From: JANLUX01 sp031366005
Lineage (GTDB): Bacteria; Bacteroidota; Bacteroidia; AKYH767-A; OLB10
Assembly (NCBI GenBank): GCA_031366005.1
Contig: JANLZB010000067.1
Location: 1-31,694, forward strand
Direction of reading: 5' to 3'
Length of the DNA: 31,694 nt
In this document: piece after piece, positions 24,781-31,694 of the stretch
How the letters are laid out: each line of letters begins with the position of its first letter
Numbering within the stretch: position 1 is the first letter of the stretch
Made by a program: the position numbers and the translations under genes
The notes under the pieces: generated by a model
The model's database searches: none
The model's input: the letters and a program-made list of their open reading frames with translations, nothing else
Told to the model about the DNA's origin: nothing

Positions 24781-25257
24781 ATGAGCAAAGAAGAAACAAA
24801 AGACCTCTTAAAATTTCTTAAGCTATTTCCTGATGATGTTCAGCAAACAGCTTTATGGCTGAGAGAATTTGTGTGGGACTTGTATCCTAACTGCAACGAA
24901 TTAATTTATGATAATTACAATGCGTTGGCATTTGGGTGGTCGCCATCAGATAGAGTAGGGAATACGTTTTGTTCCATTGCTGTTGGAAGAAGCAGCTATA
25001 ATATTCACTTTGGTTTTTATTGGGGATCAAAAATTGCAGACCCTGAAAAATTATTGCTTGGCAAAGGCAATCAGTATAGATATGTATTAGTTAAAAACAA
25101 ATCCGATTTCCCCAAAACCTATATCAAAAAATTGTTGAAAGAAGCTTATGCTTATTCACTTTCCATCACCAAAGAAAAAACACAAGTTTTAAAAGGTGCA
25201 ACAATTACCAAATCTGTTTCGGAAGCGAAGAGAAGTGTGAAGAAGGGTTTGAAGTAG
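24781..25257 (+). CDS. DUF1801-like protein
   Basis: A 158-residue cytoplasmic protein resembling the DUF1801/YdhG family. The pattern is a helical start (DVQQTALWLREFVWDLYPNC), the segment NELIYDNYNALAFGW, a central strand region (FCSIAVGRSSYNIHFGFYWG) and the helix FPKTYIKKLLKEAYAYSL. The family fold is a small alpha/beta domain related to the frataxin-like group, and its biochemical role is unclear to me. The C-terminus is Lys/Ser-rich (SVSEAKRSVKKGLK). It begins 104 bases after arsC, across an inverted repeat. An IS5-family remnant begins right after its stop. Confidence 0.75.
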   Translation: MSKEETKDLLKFLKLFPDDVQQTALWLREFVWDLYPNCNELIYDNYNALAFGWSPSDRVGNTFCSIAVGRSSYNIHFGFYWGSKIADPEKLLLGKGNQYRYVLVKNKSDFPKTYIKKLLKEAYAYSLSITKEKTQVLKGATITKSVSEAKRSVKKGLK

Positions 25258-25596
25258 AAATATAAATCTTTTCCTGCTTGGAGTCCTCGCCAACCACCCA
25301 TTTCATCTGTCTGGAGTAGCTTTTTCCAACTATTAATGGTGACGGTAAAAAAAGTACGAGATGAAATGGTCTTTAAACAAACTTATACAAAAAAATGGTT
25401 GACGCTAACCATGAATAAAGAACCGATAAACAGAAAAAATTTGAAGTCTTACCTAAGCGTTGGATAATAGAAAGAACTATTTCCTTGTTTAAAAACACCG
25501 AAGGCTCCGAAGTCTTGGAATATTTATTAGATACAAGCGAAGCAATGATTCAACTTGCCTCCATAAAATTATGCTGAACAAAATTTAAACAGTTTC
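25258..25596 (+). mobile_element. degraded IS5-family insertion sequence, 3' end
   Basis: An open stretch from 25419 to the TGA at 25575-25577 reads RTDKQKKFEVLPKRWIIERT followed by ISLFKNTEGSEVLEYLL and TSEAMIQLASIKLC. This is the C-terminal end of an IS5-type DDE transposase, including the RWIIERT motif with its catalytic Glu. A TAA at 25416-25418 stops the frame upstream and no clear continuation is found, so the gene is dead. An end-like sequence AAAATTTAAACAG (25580-25592) then TTTC closes at 25596, followed by TAA. It matches the right end of the element at 29609-29758. The left terminus was not found; the sequence from 25258 to 25418 is unassigned and may be degraded IS or unrelated. 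Confidence 0.75.
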
Positions 25597-25641
25597 TAAG
25601 TATTAATACATAAATTCGCTTACATTAATTTCCCTCATAAT

Positions 25642-25905
25642 ATGAAAAAAGCCGCAAGAAAAAAGCTTAGAAAAGACATCGTAAAAACAGTGCTGACGGA
25701 ATTAAAAAAACGAAGTGTGAAAGCTGCATCAAAGTCTGTTAAGCAAGTAGAGAAAGTGGCTAAAAGCATTGTTAAAAAATTTGCTAAATCAGCAGTTGCG
25801 TTACAAAAATCCAAACCGGTAAAACCAAAATCCTTAACTGTCAAAAAACCTGCACGTAAGGCAATACCTACAGCTACTTCCAAACCAACTAAAGAAAAAA
25901 AATAA
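25642..25905 (+). CDS. small Lys/Ala-rich histone-H1-like protein
   Basis: An 87-residue, very basic protein. An amphipathic helical front (RKKLRKDIVKTVLTELKKRS) leads into a Lys/Ala/Ser/Pro tail (KAASKSVKQVEKVAKSIVKK; VKPKSLTVKKPARKAI), like the H1-type nucleoid-associated proteins (Hc1/AlgP-like tails). DNA or RNA binding is the natural inference, but low-complexity proteins of this kind are hard to assign. It starts 45 bases after the end of the IS remnant. The Lys-rich frame could in principle be spurious, yet the ATG, length and internal pattern favour a gene. Confidence 0.65.
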   Translation: MKKAARKKLRKDIVKTVLTELKKRSVKAASKSVKQVEKVAKSIVKKFAKSAVALQKSKPVKPKSLTVKKPARKAIPTATSKPTKEKK

Positions 25906-26091
25906 TTTGCTGGATTTATTTTCAGAAGAAAAAGGAAAACATTTTTTTACACCATCATCTTCTTGGCTGCAATCAATTCTCTATTAATTGATCCAATGAT
26001 GATTGTTAATTATTTTTTTTACTGAGATTAAAATAAGGCTTTGAAATACCGAAATTTATACGGTAACATTTAAACAATCCAAGAAAAATAA

Positions 26092-26988
26092 ATGCGATTT
26101 GCTTCTATTGACATAGGTTCCAATGCAATCCGTTTGCTTTTATGCACCGTGATAGAAAAAGATGGCGTTGCATTTTTTAAAAAATCAGAATTGTTACGTA
26201 TGCCTGTGCGGTTGGGTGAAGATGCTTTCAGGTATAAAAAAATTACGCAGCAAAAAGTGATGCAGCTATGCAAAACCATGAAGGCATTTAAACAGCTGAT
26301 AGAAGTGTTTGGCGCCATTGATTATCATGCATGCGCTACTGCGGCTATGCGTGAGGCGGTTAACGGAGCTGAAATAATTAAGCTCGTTAAACAAACAAGT
26401 GGTATTGAAATTGAAATAATAGATGGGAAAACAGAAGCACAGATTATTTATTCAAATCATATAGCAGAGCATTTGGAAAAAGGACAATCATATCTATACA
26501 TTGATGTTGGTGGAGGAAGTACGGAATTAACATTGTTTTCAGATGAACGCATTGTCGCATCTCAATCTTTCAATGTGGGCACTATTCGGTTTTTACATGA
26601 AAATGTGAGCAAAGAAACATGGAGTGGTTTTAAAGAATGGATAAAAACCAAAACAGCAGGTTATAAACCACTAACAGGAATCGGTTCAGGAGGAAACATC
26701 AATAAGCTGATTAAAATGGTGGTGAAAAAAGAATCGAAACCATTAACTTATGAAAAGCTGAAAGAGCTGCATGAATATTTAGAGCATTTTACTGTTGAAG
26801 AAAGAATCACTGAACTTAATCTAAATCCTGATCGAGCGGATGTGATTGTGCCTGCTGCAAAAATATTTTTAACGGTAATGAAAAACGGAAATATCAATGA
26901 AATCATCGTTCCTCAGGTTGGATTGTCAGATGGAATTATTCATCTTCTTTACGAGAAACATAAGAAAATGCCGGAGATGAAATTTTAA
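26092..26988 (+). CDS. Ppx/GppA-family phosphatase
   Basis: A 298-residue protein of the ASKHA-fold Ppx/GppA family, which removes phosphate from polyphosphate or from guanosine pentaphosphate. The phosphate-1 motif is IDIGSNAIRLLLC (residues 6-18) and the phosphate-2 motif is YLYIDVGGGSTELTLF. Further family blocks are ACATAAMREAVNG (about 81-93), IEIIDGKTEAQI and TGIGSGGNINKL. The C-terminal region contains LNPDRADVIVPAAKI and PQVGLSDGIIHLLY. It is the short form, ending after the two ASKHA lobes with no HD domain. Interestingly, the convergent neighbour is a separate HD-domain protein. Exopolyphosphatase versus GppA cannot be decided from sequence. Confidence 0.92.
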   Translation: MRFASIDIGSNAIRLLLCTVIEKDGVAFFKKSELLRMPVRLGEDAFRYKKITQQKVMQLCKTMKAFKQLIEVFGAIDYHACATAAMREAVNGAEIIKLVKQTSGIEIEIIDGKTEAQIIYSNHIAEHLEKGQSYLYIDVGGGSTELTLFSDERIVASQSFNVGTIRFLHENVSKETWSGFKEWIKTKTAGYKPLTGIGSGGNINKLIKMVVKKESKPLTYEKLKELHEYLEHFTVEERITELNLNPDRADVIVPAAKIFLTVMKNGNINEIIVPQVGLSDGIIHLLYEKHKKMPEMKF

Positions 26989-27002
26989 CAGGAGAAAAAA
27001 AT

Positions 27003-27596
27003 TTATCGCTGATGAGCAATAATAAACTGTAGCACTTCCTGTAAAGTAATGCCTGCCCGGTTGCATGCATCATTTATATCATCACGCGAAACATTTGCTG
27101 CAAACGTTTTATCCTTCAATCTTTTCATCACACCTTTTACTTCCATTCCGTTATAACCTTCAGGCCGCATTAAAGAATAGGCATGTGTAAAACCTGATAA
27201 CTCATCAAAAGCATACAGCATCTTATCAATTTTTGTAACCGGTTCAACACCAAAAAAACGCGGACCGTGTGAAGCAATTGCATGAATTAATTCCGGATCA
27301 ATATTTCTTCGTTCCAGTTCTTCTATAATTTTTTTACAATGCTTATCCGGCCATTGATCCCAGTCGGCATCATGTAACAGTCCTGCCAGCTCCCACTTTA
27401 ACTGCTCCGTTTCCGAGAGATGTTCCACTTCACGTGCCCAGCTTAACATGAGGTTTGCAACCTGTTGCATGTGAAGTTTCAGCCGATCATTCTTAACCCA
27501 GTCGTTCAGGATTTGATCTGCTTCTTCGCGTGTAAGCAGATTGCCAAGGTTTGCAGGATTGCCAAATTCGTTTCGGCCCAGATCATGAGTAAGCAT
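27003..27596 (-). CDS. HD-domain protein, predicted phosphohydrolase
   Basis: A 197-residue protein with a metal-dependent HD domain. Visible are RLKLHMQQVANLMLSWA (first His), GLLHDADWDQWPD (HD pair), HAIASHGPRFFG (further His) and YAFDELSGFTHAYSLMRP (late Asp), the H...HD...H...D order. Such proteins hydrolyse phosphate esters of nucleotides or other metabolites; the substrate is unknown. The ATG at 27594-27596 is preferred. A GTG at 27644 would add 16 residues but lies before the -7 box proposed at 27618-27625 on the minus strand. It converges on the Ppx/GppA gene, with only 14 bases between the two stops. Confidence 0.85.
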   Translation of the reverse strand: MLTHDLGRNEFGNPANLGNLLTREEADQILNDWVKNDRLKLHMQQVANLMLSWAREVEHLSETEQLKWELAGLLHDADWDQWPDKHCKKIIEELERRNIDPELIHAIASHGPRFFGVEPVTKIDKMLYAFDELSGFTHAYSLMRPEGYNGMEVKGVMKRLKDKTFAANVSRDDINDACNRAGITLQEVLQFIIAHQR

Positions 27597-27617
27597 ACGT
27601 TTAACAGGATTACTATT

Positions 27618-27625
27618 CAAAAATA
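27618..27625 (-). promoter_or_regulatory. candidate -7 element of the HD-domain gene
   Basis: The minus strand reads TATTTTTG (TAnnTTTG) 21 bases before the ATG at 27596. The site lies inside the longer GTG-initiated frame, which decides for the ATG. No good -33 box is seen. Confidence 0.4.
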
Positions 27626-27718
27626 AAAGTTTTAATGAATCCACTGAGCGGAGCTTGATTATGAAATATTTTTAAAAAACAAAATAGTTTTGCGAGATAA
27701 ATTATTAAGTTTTATATT

Positions 27719-27747
27719 TGTTACATGTTTACTGGAAACATGTAACA
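27719..27747. promoter_or_regulatory. 12-bp-arm dyad upstream of the PKD-like secreted gene
   Basis: Arms 27719-27730 (TGTTACATGTTT) and 27736-27747 are exact reverse complements with a five-base centre. It lies 113 bases before the gene at 27860 and 123 bases upstream of the ATG at 27596. It has the size and symmetry of a repressor operator or a weak hairpin. No T-run follows. Confidence 0.6.
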
Positions 27748-27859
27748 GTTTTAGTAAATTGTAAACATAAGCCCGATTTATTTATTTCCCTCTACACCAT
27801 TTAAATCAATTTACTGAATATACTTATAGTTAATAATTAAAAAAATATCTTAATTAAAA

Positions 27860-29578
27860 ATGCTCCATTTTTTCTCAAACCTAAAGGTTAATCAATTTCT
27901 TATTACGCTGATTTTTCTAATGACAGCTAATATTTTTGCTCCGGATATAAATGCACAAACTCCGTGTAATGTAAATGCAATTAACAGGTTGGATGAGTGG
28001 TACGATTCACCATGTGAAGGTGAAGGTGGAGCTTTAATAGATCCGATTCTGTTTAATGGCATGAGTGGAACTGTATCTTGGTATCGTGTAGGTGCTTCCA
28101 TGCCTTCCGCTGCATTCACTTATCAAAACCAGCTTTATATTATCCCATATTATAACGCAGACCAGGGAGAATACATGGCTGTATTTACTCAAAATACCAC
28201 CGGTTGTACTGATACAGCTTTTATTGAGATGGATTCGCTTACTTCTGGTGTTCAACCGGAGATTCAATGGGTGCAGGATCTTTGTGATAAGGTACAAATG
28301 AAAGCGGTGAATATAAGTGATACTGCTGCCGCTAATAATAGTTATGTATGGATGGATCAGTCGGGTTACTACAGTATTTTTTCGCAGTTCATAACCACTA
28401 ACCATATTTCTGAGAGTGTTAAAATTACCAATTCTTCAGGATGCACTGCTATAAAGTATGATTATATGCCCGAGTCAGATCTTCATGCTCCGGAATATGA
28501 TTCAGTGATAACTATATCAGGGGGAGCAGCAAATGTTTGCACAGGAAATACACGTACCTATTCTGTTGCACCTGAAAATGGTGTCACTTATTTATGGTCA
28601 CTTCCCACCGGTGCGTTTCTTAACAGTGGGCAGGGTACTCCATCTGTAAACGTTACTTATAATAGTAATTTCAATGGGGGTTCAATTTCTATTACGAAAT
28701 CAAATCAATGTGGTTCTGTATCTCAAAGTATGGTGATACCGAGAGGCACTATCGCATCCAAACCAAGCGCCATTACAGGTCCGATTGCCGGTTTATGTGG
28801 TGCTGGTAACACTAAGTACGTTGTTACAAATGTTGCAGGTATAACTTATAACTGGACAAAACCAGCAAGTGTAACCTTGGTAAGTGGTCAGGGAAGCAAC
28901 CAGATAACGGTTAATTTTCCCTCATCAAATTTCACCGGTACTATTGGTGTTAGCGCAACTAACAGTTGTGGCACCAGTGCTGTACGTACTTTGAGTGTAA
29001 AAGCAACTCCTGCAACACCAGTAAATATTAACGGGCCTTCAAGTGTTTGTTCTGGAAGCACAGGTAATGCCTATTCAATTGCTCCGGTTATGGGAGCAAT
29101 TAAGTACACATGGACAGGTCCCAGTGGTTCTCATATTGTTGAAAATGGTATCGTTTCACCTTCTAACGTTCTAACTACAGCATCCACTTCCATTACTATA
29201 AATTATGGTACTGTAACTACTTCTTCCAAATTAAAAGTGGCTGGTGTAAATGCATGTGGCACAGGAAGTGTAAAATCTAAATCTTTGGCTCCATGTTCAC
29301 CACGACTTGCAGAAAATGATAACCAGATTTCAAATTTGATTGTATTTCCTAATCCCGCCAAGGATGAATTAACTATAAGACTGGAGTCAATGGAAATGCA
29401 AAACTTGAACATGACAATAACGGATATAATTGGAAGAGACCTGATTAAAAAAGAGTTTGAAGCAGTTATCGGAAGCCAGGAATTTAAACTGGATTTATCA
29501 TCATTGCAAAGCGGTATTTATCTGATACAAATAAGTTACCTCTCCGGTAAACAGGTTTTAAAGATTACCAAGCAATAG
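27860..29578 (+). CDS. secreted PKD-like repeat protein with T9SS sorting domain
   Basis: A 572-residue exported protein. The N-terminus has a hydrophobic signal (QFLITLIFLMTANIF, then DINAQ near residue 33). The central part holds PKD-like or Ig-like beta-sandwich repeats: GNTRTYSVAPENGVTYLWSL, then AGNTKYVVTNVAGITYNWTK, then GNAYSIAPVMGAIKYTWTGP, each beginning about 100 residues after the last. Each repeat has a conserved Trp and a Cys-containing entry (NVCTGN, GLCGAG, SVCSGS). The last 80 residues are a type A T9SS signal (VFPNPAKDELTIRL, LQSGIYLIQISYLSGKQ, ending KITKQ). A role in the cell-surface matrix or attachment is inferred. It is a single gene with a dyad upstream and a MITE-like element just downstream. 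Confidence 0.85.
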   Translation: MLHFFSNLKVNQFLITLIFLMTANIFAPDINAQTPCNVNAINRLDEWYDSPCEGEGGALIDPILFNGMSGTVSWYRVGASMPSAAFTYQNQLYIIPYYNADQGEYMAVFTQNTTGCTDTAFIEMDSLTSGVQPEIQWVQDLCDKVQMKAVNISDTAAANNSYVWMDQSGYYSIFSQFITTNHISESVKITNSSGCTAIKYDYMPESDLHAPEYDSVITISGGAANVCTGNTRTYSVAPENGVTYLWSLPTGAFLNSGQGTPSVNVTYNSNFNGGSISITKSNQCGSVSQSMVIPRGTIASKPSAITGPIAGLCGAGNTKYVVTNVAGITYNWTKPASVTLVSGQGSNQITVNFPSSNFTGTIGVSATNSCGTSAVRTLSVKATPATPVNINGPSSVCSGSTGNAYSIAPVMGAIKYTWTGPSGSHIVENGIVSPSNVLTTASTSITINYGTVTTSSKLKVAGVNACGTGSVKSKSLAPCSPRLAENDNQISNLIVFPNPAKDELTIRLESMEMQNLNMTITDIIGRDLIKKEFEAVIGSQEFKLDLSSLQSGIYLIQISYLSGKQVLKITKQ

Positions 29579-29608
29579 AAATATTATCAATGAAATAATT
29601 TTTGCTTA

Positions 29609-29758
29609 GAGCCTGTTTAAGTTTCTATATATAATTATGTTATTAATCGCTTCAACCCCTAACCCCCGAAGGGGAACAGTCACGGTCACTGTTCCCCTTC
29701 AGGGATTAGGGTAACTTCGAAGGCAAAATAACATTTTTAATAAAATTTAAACAGGCTC
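29609..29758. mobile_element. 150-bp MITE-like element with IS5-type ends
   Basis: The element begins GAGCCTGTTTAA (29609-29620) and ends with the exact reverse complement (29747-29758). It is flanked on both sides by TTA (29606-29608 and 29759-29761), consistent with a 3-bp target duplication as produced by some IS5-family groups (TNA sites). No transposase is inside. The centre is a strong hairpin with 13-bp arms (29668-29680 and 29688-29700) extended by partial CCCTAA/TTAGGG pairing. Its right end shares AAAATTTAAACAG with the IS5 remnant at 25580-25592, so it is probably a nonautonomous derivative of that element. Confidence 0.85.
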
Positions 29759-29941
29759 TTAATTTATTTTTCTCTTCTCTCCTTTTATAAAAAAAGATTT
29801 TCCGGAAGAAACCAATAAGCTTCATTTTTAATACTTATTACCATTCATGCATAATAAAAAGTATTTGCGTTTTGGATGGATGGTAAAAAATTTGCGTTGA
29901 CAAAATAAATTACCTTCGTGCCCTCTAAAAATATTTCATTT

Positions 29942-31330
29942 ATGAGCTATGATCTGATAGTAATTGGCAGCGGTCCGGGTGGATATGTGGCTGCAATACG
30001 TGCTTCGCAATTAGGAATGAAAGTAGGAGTGGTGGAAGCTGCTGAACTCGGTGGAATTTGTTTGAATTGGGGTTGTATTCCTACCAAGGCATTATTAAAA
30101 AGTGCTCAGGTTTTTGAATACATGCAACATGCTGCTGAATATGGTATTGATGTAAATGGATTCAAAGCAAACTTCGGTGGAATAATACAACGCAGCCGTG
30201 ATGTGGCAGGTGCTATGAGCAAAGGAGTACAGTTTCTCTGCAAGAAAAATAAAATAGAAGTCATTCAGGGTTGGGGTAAAATAAAACCCTTAAAGAAAGT
30301 GGAAGTAACGGCTGCAGATGGTTCAGTACAAACATTAGAAGCCAAACACATCATACTTGCTACAGGTGCACGAAGTCGTGAACTGCCAAACTTAAAACAA
30401 GATGGTAAACGTATTATAGGTTATCGCGAAGCAATGGTATTGCCAACTCAACCTAAGAGTATGATAGTGGTTGGCAGTGGTGCCATTGGTTGCGAGTTTG
30501 CTTATTTCTATCATTCATTAGGCACTAAGGTTACCATAGTGGAGTTTATGCCAAATGTGGTTCCGGTTGAAGATGAGGAGGTGAGCAAACAATTAGCGCG
30601 CTCATTTAAAAAAGCAGGTATTGATGTCATGCTCGAAAGCTCAGTAGAATCAGTGGATACAAGCGGTGAGTTGTGCAATGTAAAAGTGAAAACAAAAAAA
30701 GGCGAGGAGTTCATTCAGGCAGAAATTGTTCTCTCTGCAGTTGGCATCACACCTAATATCGAAAACATCGGTCTTGAAGAAGTGGGTGTTATCACTGATA
30801 AAGGAAAAGTATTGGTTAATGATTTTTATCAAACCAACATACCAGGCATATATGCAATTGGAGACATTGTAAAAGGCCCTGCTCTTGCACACGTTGCTTC
30901 TGCTGAAGGTATCACTTGCGTGGAGAAAATTGCAGGCCTGCATGTAGAACCGATTAACTATAACAACATTCCGGGTTGCACCTATTGCCAACCCGAAATT
31001 GCAAGTGTTGGTATGACAGAGAAAGCCGCTAAAGAAGCGGGTTATGAATTAAAGATTGGCAAGTTTCCATTCAGCGCAAGCGGCAAAGCAAAAGCTGCAG
31101 GTGCTGCTGATGGTTTTGTTAAGGTGATTTTTGACGCAAAATATGGTGAATGGTTAGGAGCACATTTCATTGGAGCAAATGTTACAGAGATGATTGCAGA
31201 AGTGGTTGTAGCCCGCAATTTAGAAACAACAGGTCACGAAATCATCAAATCAATTCATCCGCATCCTACAATGAGTGAAGCAATCATGGAAGCAGTGGCT
31301 GCTGCTTATGGTGAAGTAATACATATTTGA
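29942..31330 (+). CDS. lpdA: dihydrolipoyl dehydrogenase
   Basis: A 462-residue flavoprotein that reoxidises the lipoyl groups of 2-oxoacid dehydrogenase complexes or the glycine cleavage system, passing electrons to NAD+. The start is the ATG at 29942 (MSYDLIVIGSGPGGYVAAIR). A GTG at 29918 is in frame but adds eight unrelated residues. Visible are the FAD Rossmann motif GSGPGGYVAA (9-18), the redox disulfide GGICLNWGCIPTK (C40 and C45), the NAD motif VVGSGAIGCEFA, the second FAD site IYAIGDIVKGPALAHVA, and the dimer-interface catalytic HPHPTMSEAIMEA. All catalytic residues are present. No E1 or E2 gene of a dehydrogenase complex is in the window. Confidence 0.96.
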   Translation: MSYDLIVIGSGPGGYVAAIRASQLGMKVGVVEAAELGGICLNWGCIPTKALLKSAQVFEYMQHAAEYGIDVNGFKANFGGIIQRSRDVAGAMSKGVQFLCKKNKIEVIQGWGKIKPLKKVEVTAADGSVQTLEAKHIILATGARSRELPNLKQDGKRIIGYREAMVLPTQPKSMIVVGSGAIGCEFAYFYHSLGTKVTIVEFMPNVVPVEDEEVSKQLARSFKKAGIDVMLESSVESVDTSGELCNVKVKTKKGEEFIQAEIVLSAVGITPNIENIGLEEVGVITDKGKVLVNDFYQTNIPGIYAIGDIVKGPALAHVASAEGITCVEKIAGLHVEPINYNNIPGCTYCQPEIASVGMTEKAAKEAGYELKIGKFPFSASGKAKAAGAADGFVKVIFDAKYGEWLGAHFIGANVTEMIAEVVVARNLETTGHEIIKSIHPHPTMSEAIMEAVAAAYGEVIHI

Positions 31331-31461
31331 GTTAAATCTCTGATTCAAGTTCCACATACAATAATTTGCATTGTTTTTTTAGAATCTCTAATTGCATTTC
31401 AAGTTGGTGTGAATTAATTCTTTCGGTTAGCTATGTAAGTGTAGCAATTTTCTAAATTAAA

Positions 31462-31487
31462 AAAGCCGTCCTACTCAGAACGGCTTT
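31462..31487 (-). terminator. intrinsic terminator
   Basis: Arms 31462-31469 and 31480-31487 (AAAGCCGT and its reverse complement) enclose a ten-base loop. On the minus strand a T-rich run follows, so it best fits the minus-strand gene ending at 31526. It may also stop lpdA transcripts less efficiently. Confidence 0.7.
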
Positions 31488-31519
31488 AACTTTAAACTTT
31501 AAACCCTAAACTTTAAACT
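31488..31519. repeat. short ACTTTAAA-type direct repeat
   Basis: The unit ctttaaa recurs three times with a ccctaaa variant in a 32-base run between a terminator and the next gene. It is AT-rich with a period near seven bases. Confidence 0.55.
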
Positions 31520-31525
31520 CTTCTA

Positions 31526-31694
31526 TTATCCTAAAGGCTTCATCTCAATCACTATATTCTCTTTTTTTCCAACTACAGCCTTCACGTTGCTCTTATTCAC
31601 ACTTTCAAATCCTGGTATTTCAAAGGTCAGCGAATACAATTCCGGTTGAATTTGCTTGGCATCGGCAACACCTTTATCGTTTGATACAACTTTA
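31526..31694 (-). CDS. 3' end of a gene with a carboxypeptidase-regulatory-like tail
   Basis: The minus strand reads 55 residues from the window edge to a TAA at 31526-31528. The sequence QPELYSLTFEIPGFESVNKS followed by KAVVGKKENIVIEMKPLG looks like the end of a carboxypeptidase-regulatory-like beta-sandwich (the 'Y-LTF...PGFE' pattern). Only the C-terminal part is seen and the start lies beyond the window, so the protein family is uncertain. The terminator at 31462-31487 follows it. Confidence 0.6.
   Translation of the reverse strand, partial: KVVSNDKGVADAKQIQPELYSLTFEIPGFESVNKSNVKAVVGKKENIVIEMKPLG

Noticed and set aside
25635..25883. An antisense frame across the H1-like gene.
   Set aside because: The long open antisense frame comes from the Lys/Ala codon composition of the real gene.
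29918..29941. GTG start for lpdA.
   Set aside because: It adds eight residues before the canonical MSYDLIVIG start of the FAD fold.
31488..31519. A telomere-like CCCTAAA/TTTAAA run.
   Set aside because: Only three to four imperfect units in an internal bacterial region between two genes. It is more likely a slippage product.

Overview
The window reads as chromosomal DNA of a Bacteroidota bacterium, most like the environmental Chitinophagales/Sphingobacteriales-type lineages. The evidence is AT-rich sequence, four secreted proteins with type IX secretion (T9SS, Por-type) C-terminal sorting domains, a SprB-repeat adhesin, a TonB-dependent receptor with an N-terminal carboxypeptidase-regulatory-like domain, the short archaeal/eukaryotic-type ProRS, and -7 elements of the Bacteroidota form TAnnTTTG with very short leaders. 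The species cannot be named from the sequence alone.

Layout. 1-210 holds the 5' end of a Bro-N/DinD-like gene leaving the window on the minus strand. 385-3876: a TonB-dependent receptor (minus) diverges from dprA (plus) around a 16-bp-arm palindrome. 3928-7552: a T9SS cargo protein, a VapBC-type toxin-antitoxin pair and kbl (glycine C-acetyltransferase), whose reading frame carries a small palindromic insert. 7623-14356: a secreted metzincin protease converges on a small secreted protein and a 1272-residue repeat adhesin. 14563-18470: acs, then a minus-strand cluster of a RelE/ParE toxin pseudogene with its intact antitoxin and an overlapping HipA-like kinase/DUF3037 pair. 18719-21777: a FadL-family outer membrane protein behind a low-complexity lipoprotein, apparently one operon. 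21924-25257: proS, an unknown conserved-looking protein, a thioredoxin-type arsenate reductase and a DUF1801 protein, separated by palindromic intergenic elements. 25258-29941: an IS5-family remnant, a histone-H1-like small protein, a Ppx/GppA phosphatase, an HD-domain protein, a PKD-like T9SS cargo, and a 150-bp MITE-like element whose ends match the IS5 remnant. 29942-31694: lpdA and the 3' end of a minus-strand gene.

Function. The housekeeping genes (dprA, kbl, acs, proS, lpdA) are ordinary. They are interleaved with envelope and surface genes (TonB receptor, FadL, lipoprotein, T9SS cargo) and with small accessory modules (VapBC, RelE/ParE, HipA-like/DUF3037). No complete defence system, CRISPR array, prophage or biosynthetic cluster is visible. 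The least-explained items are the HipA-like/DUF3037 pair, the adhesin's mixed repeat architecture, the IS5-linked MITE, and the variety of palindromic elements in gaps and, in two cases, inside coding sequence. No tRNA or rRNA gene was recognised.
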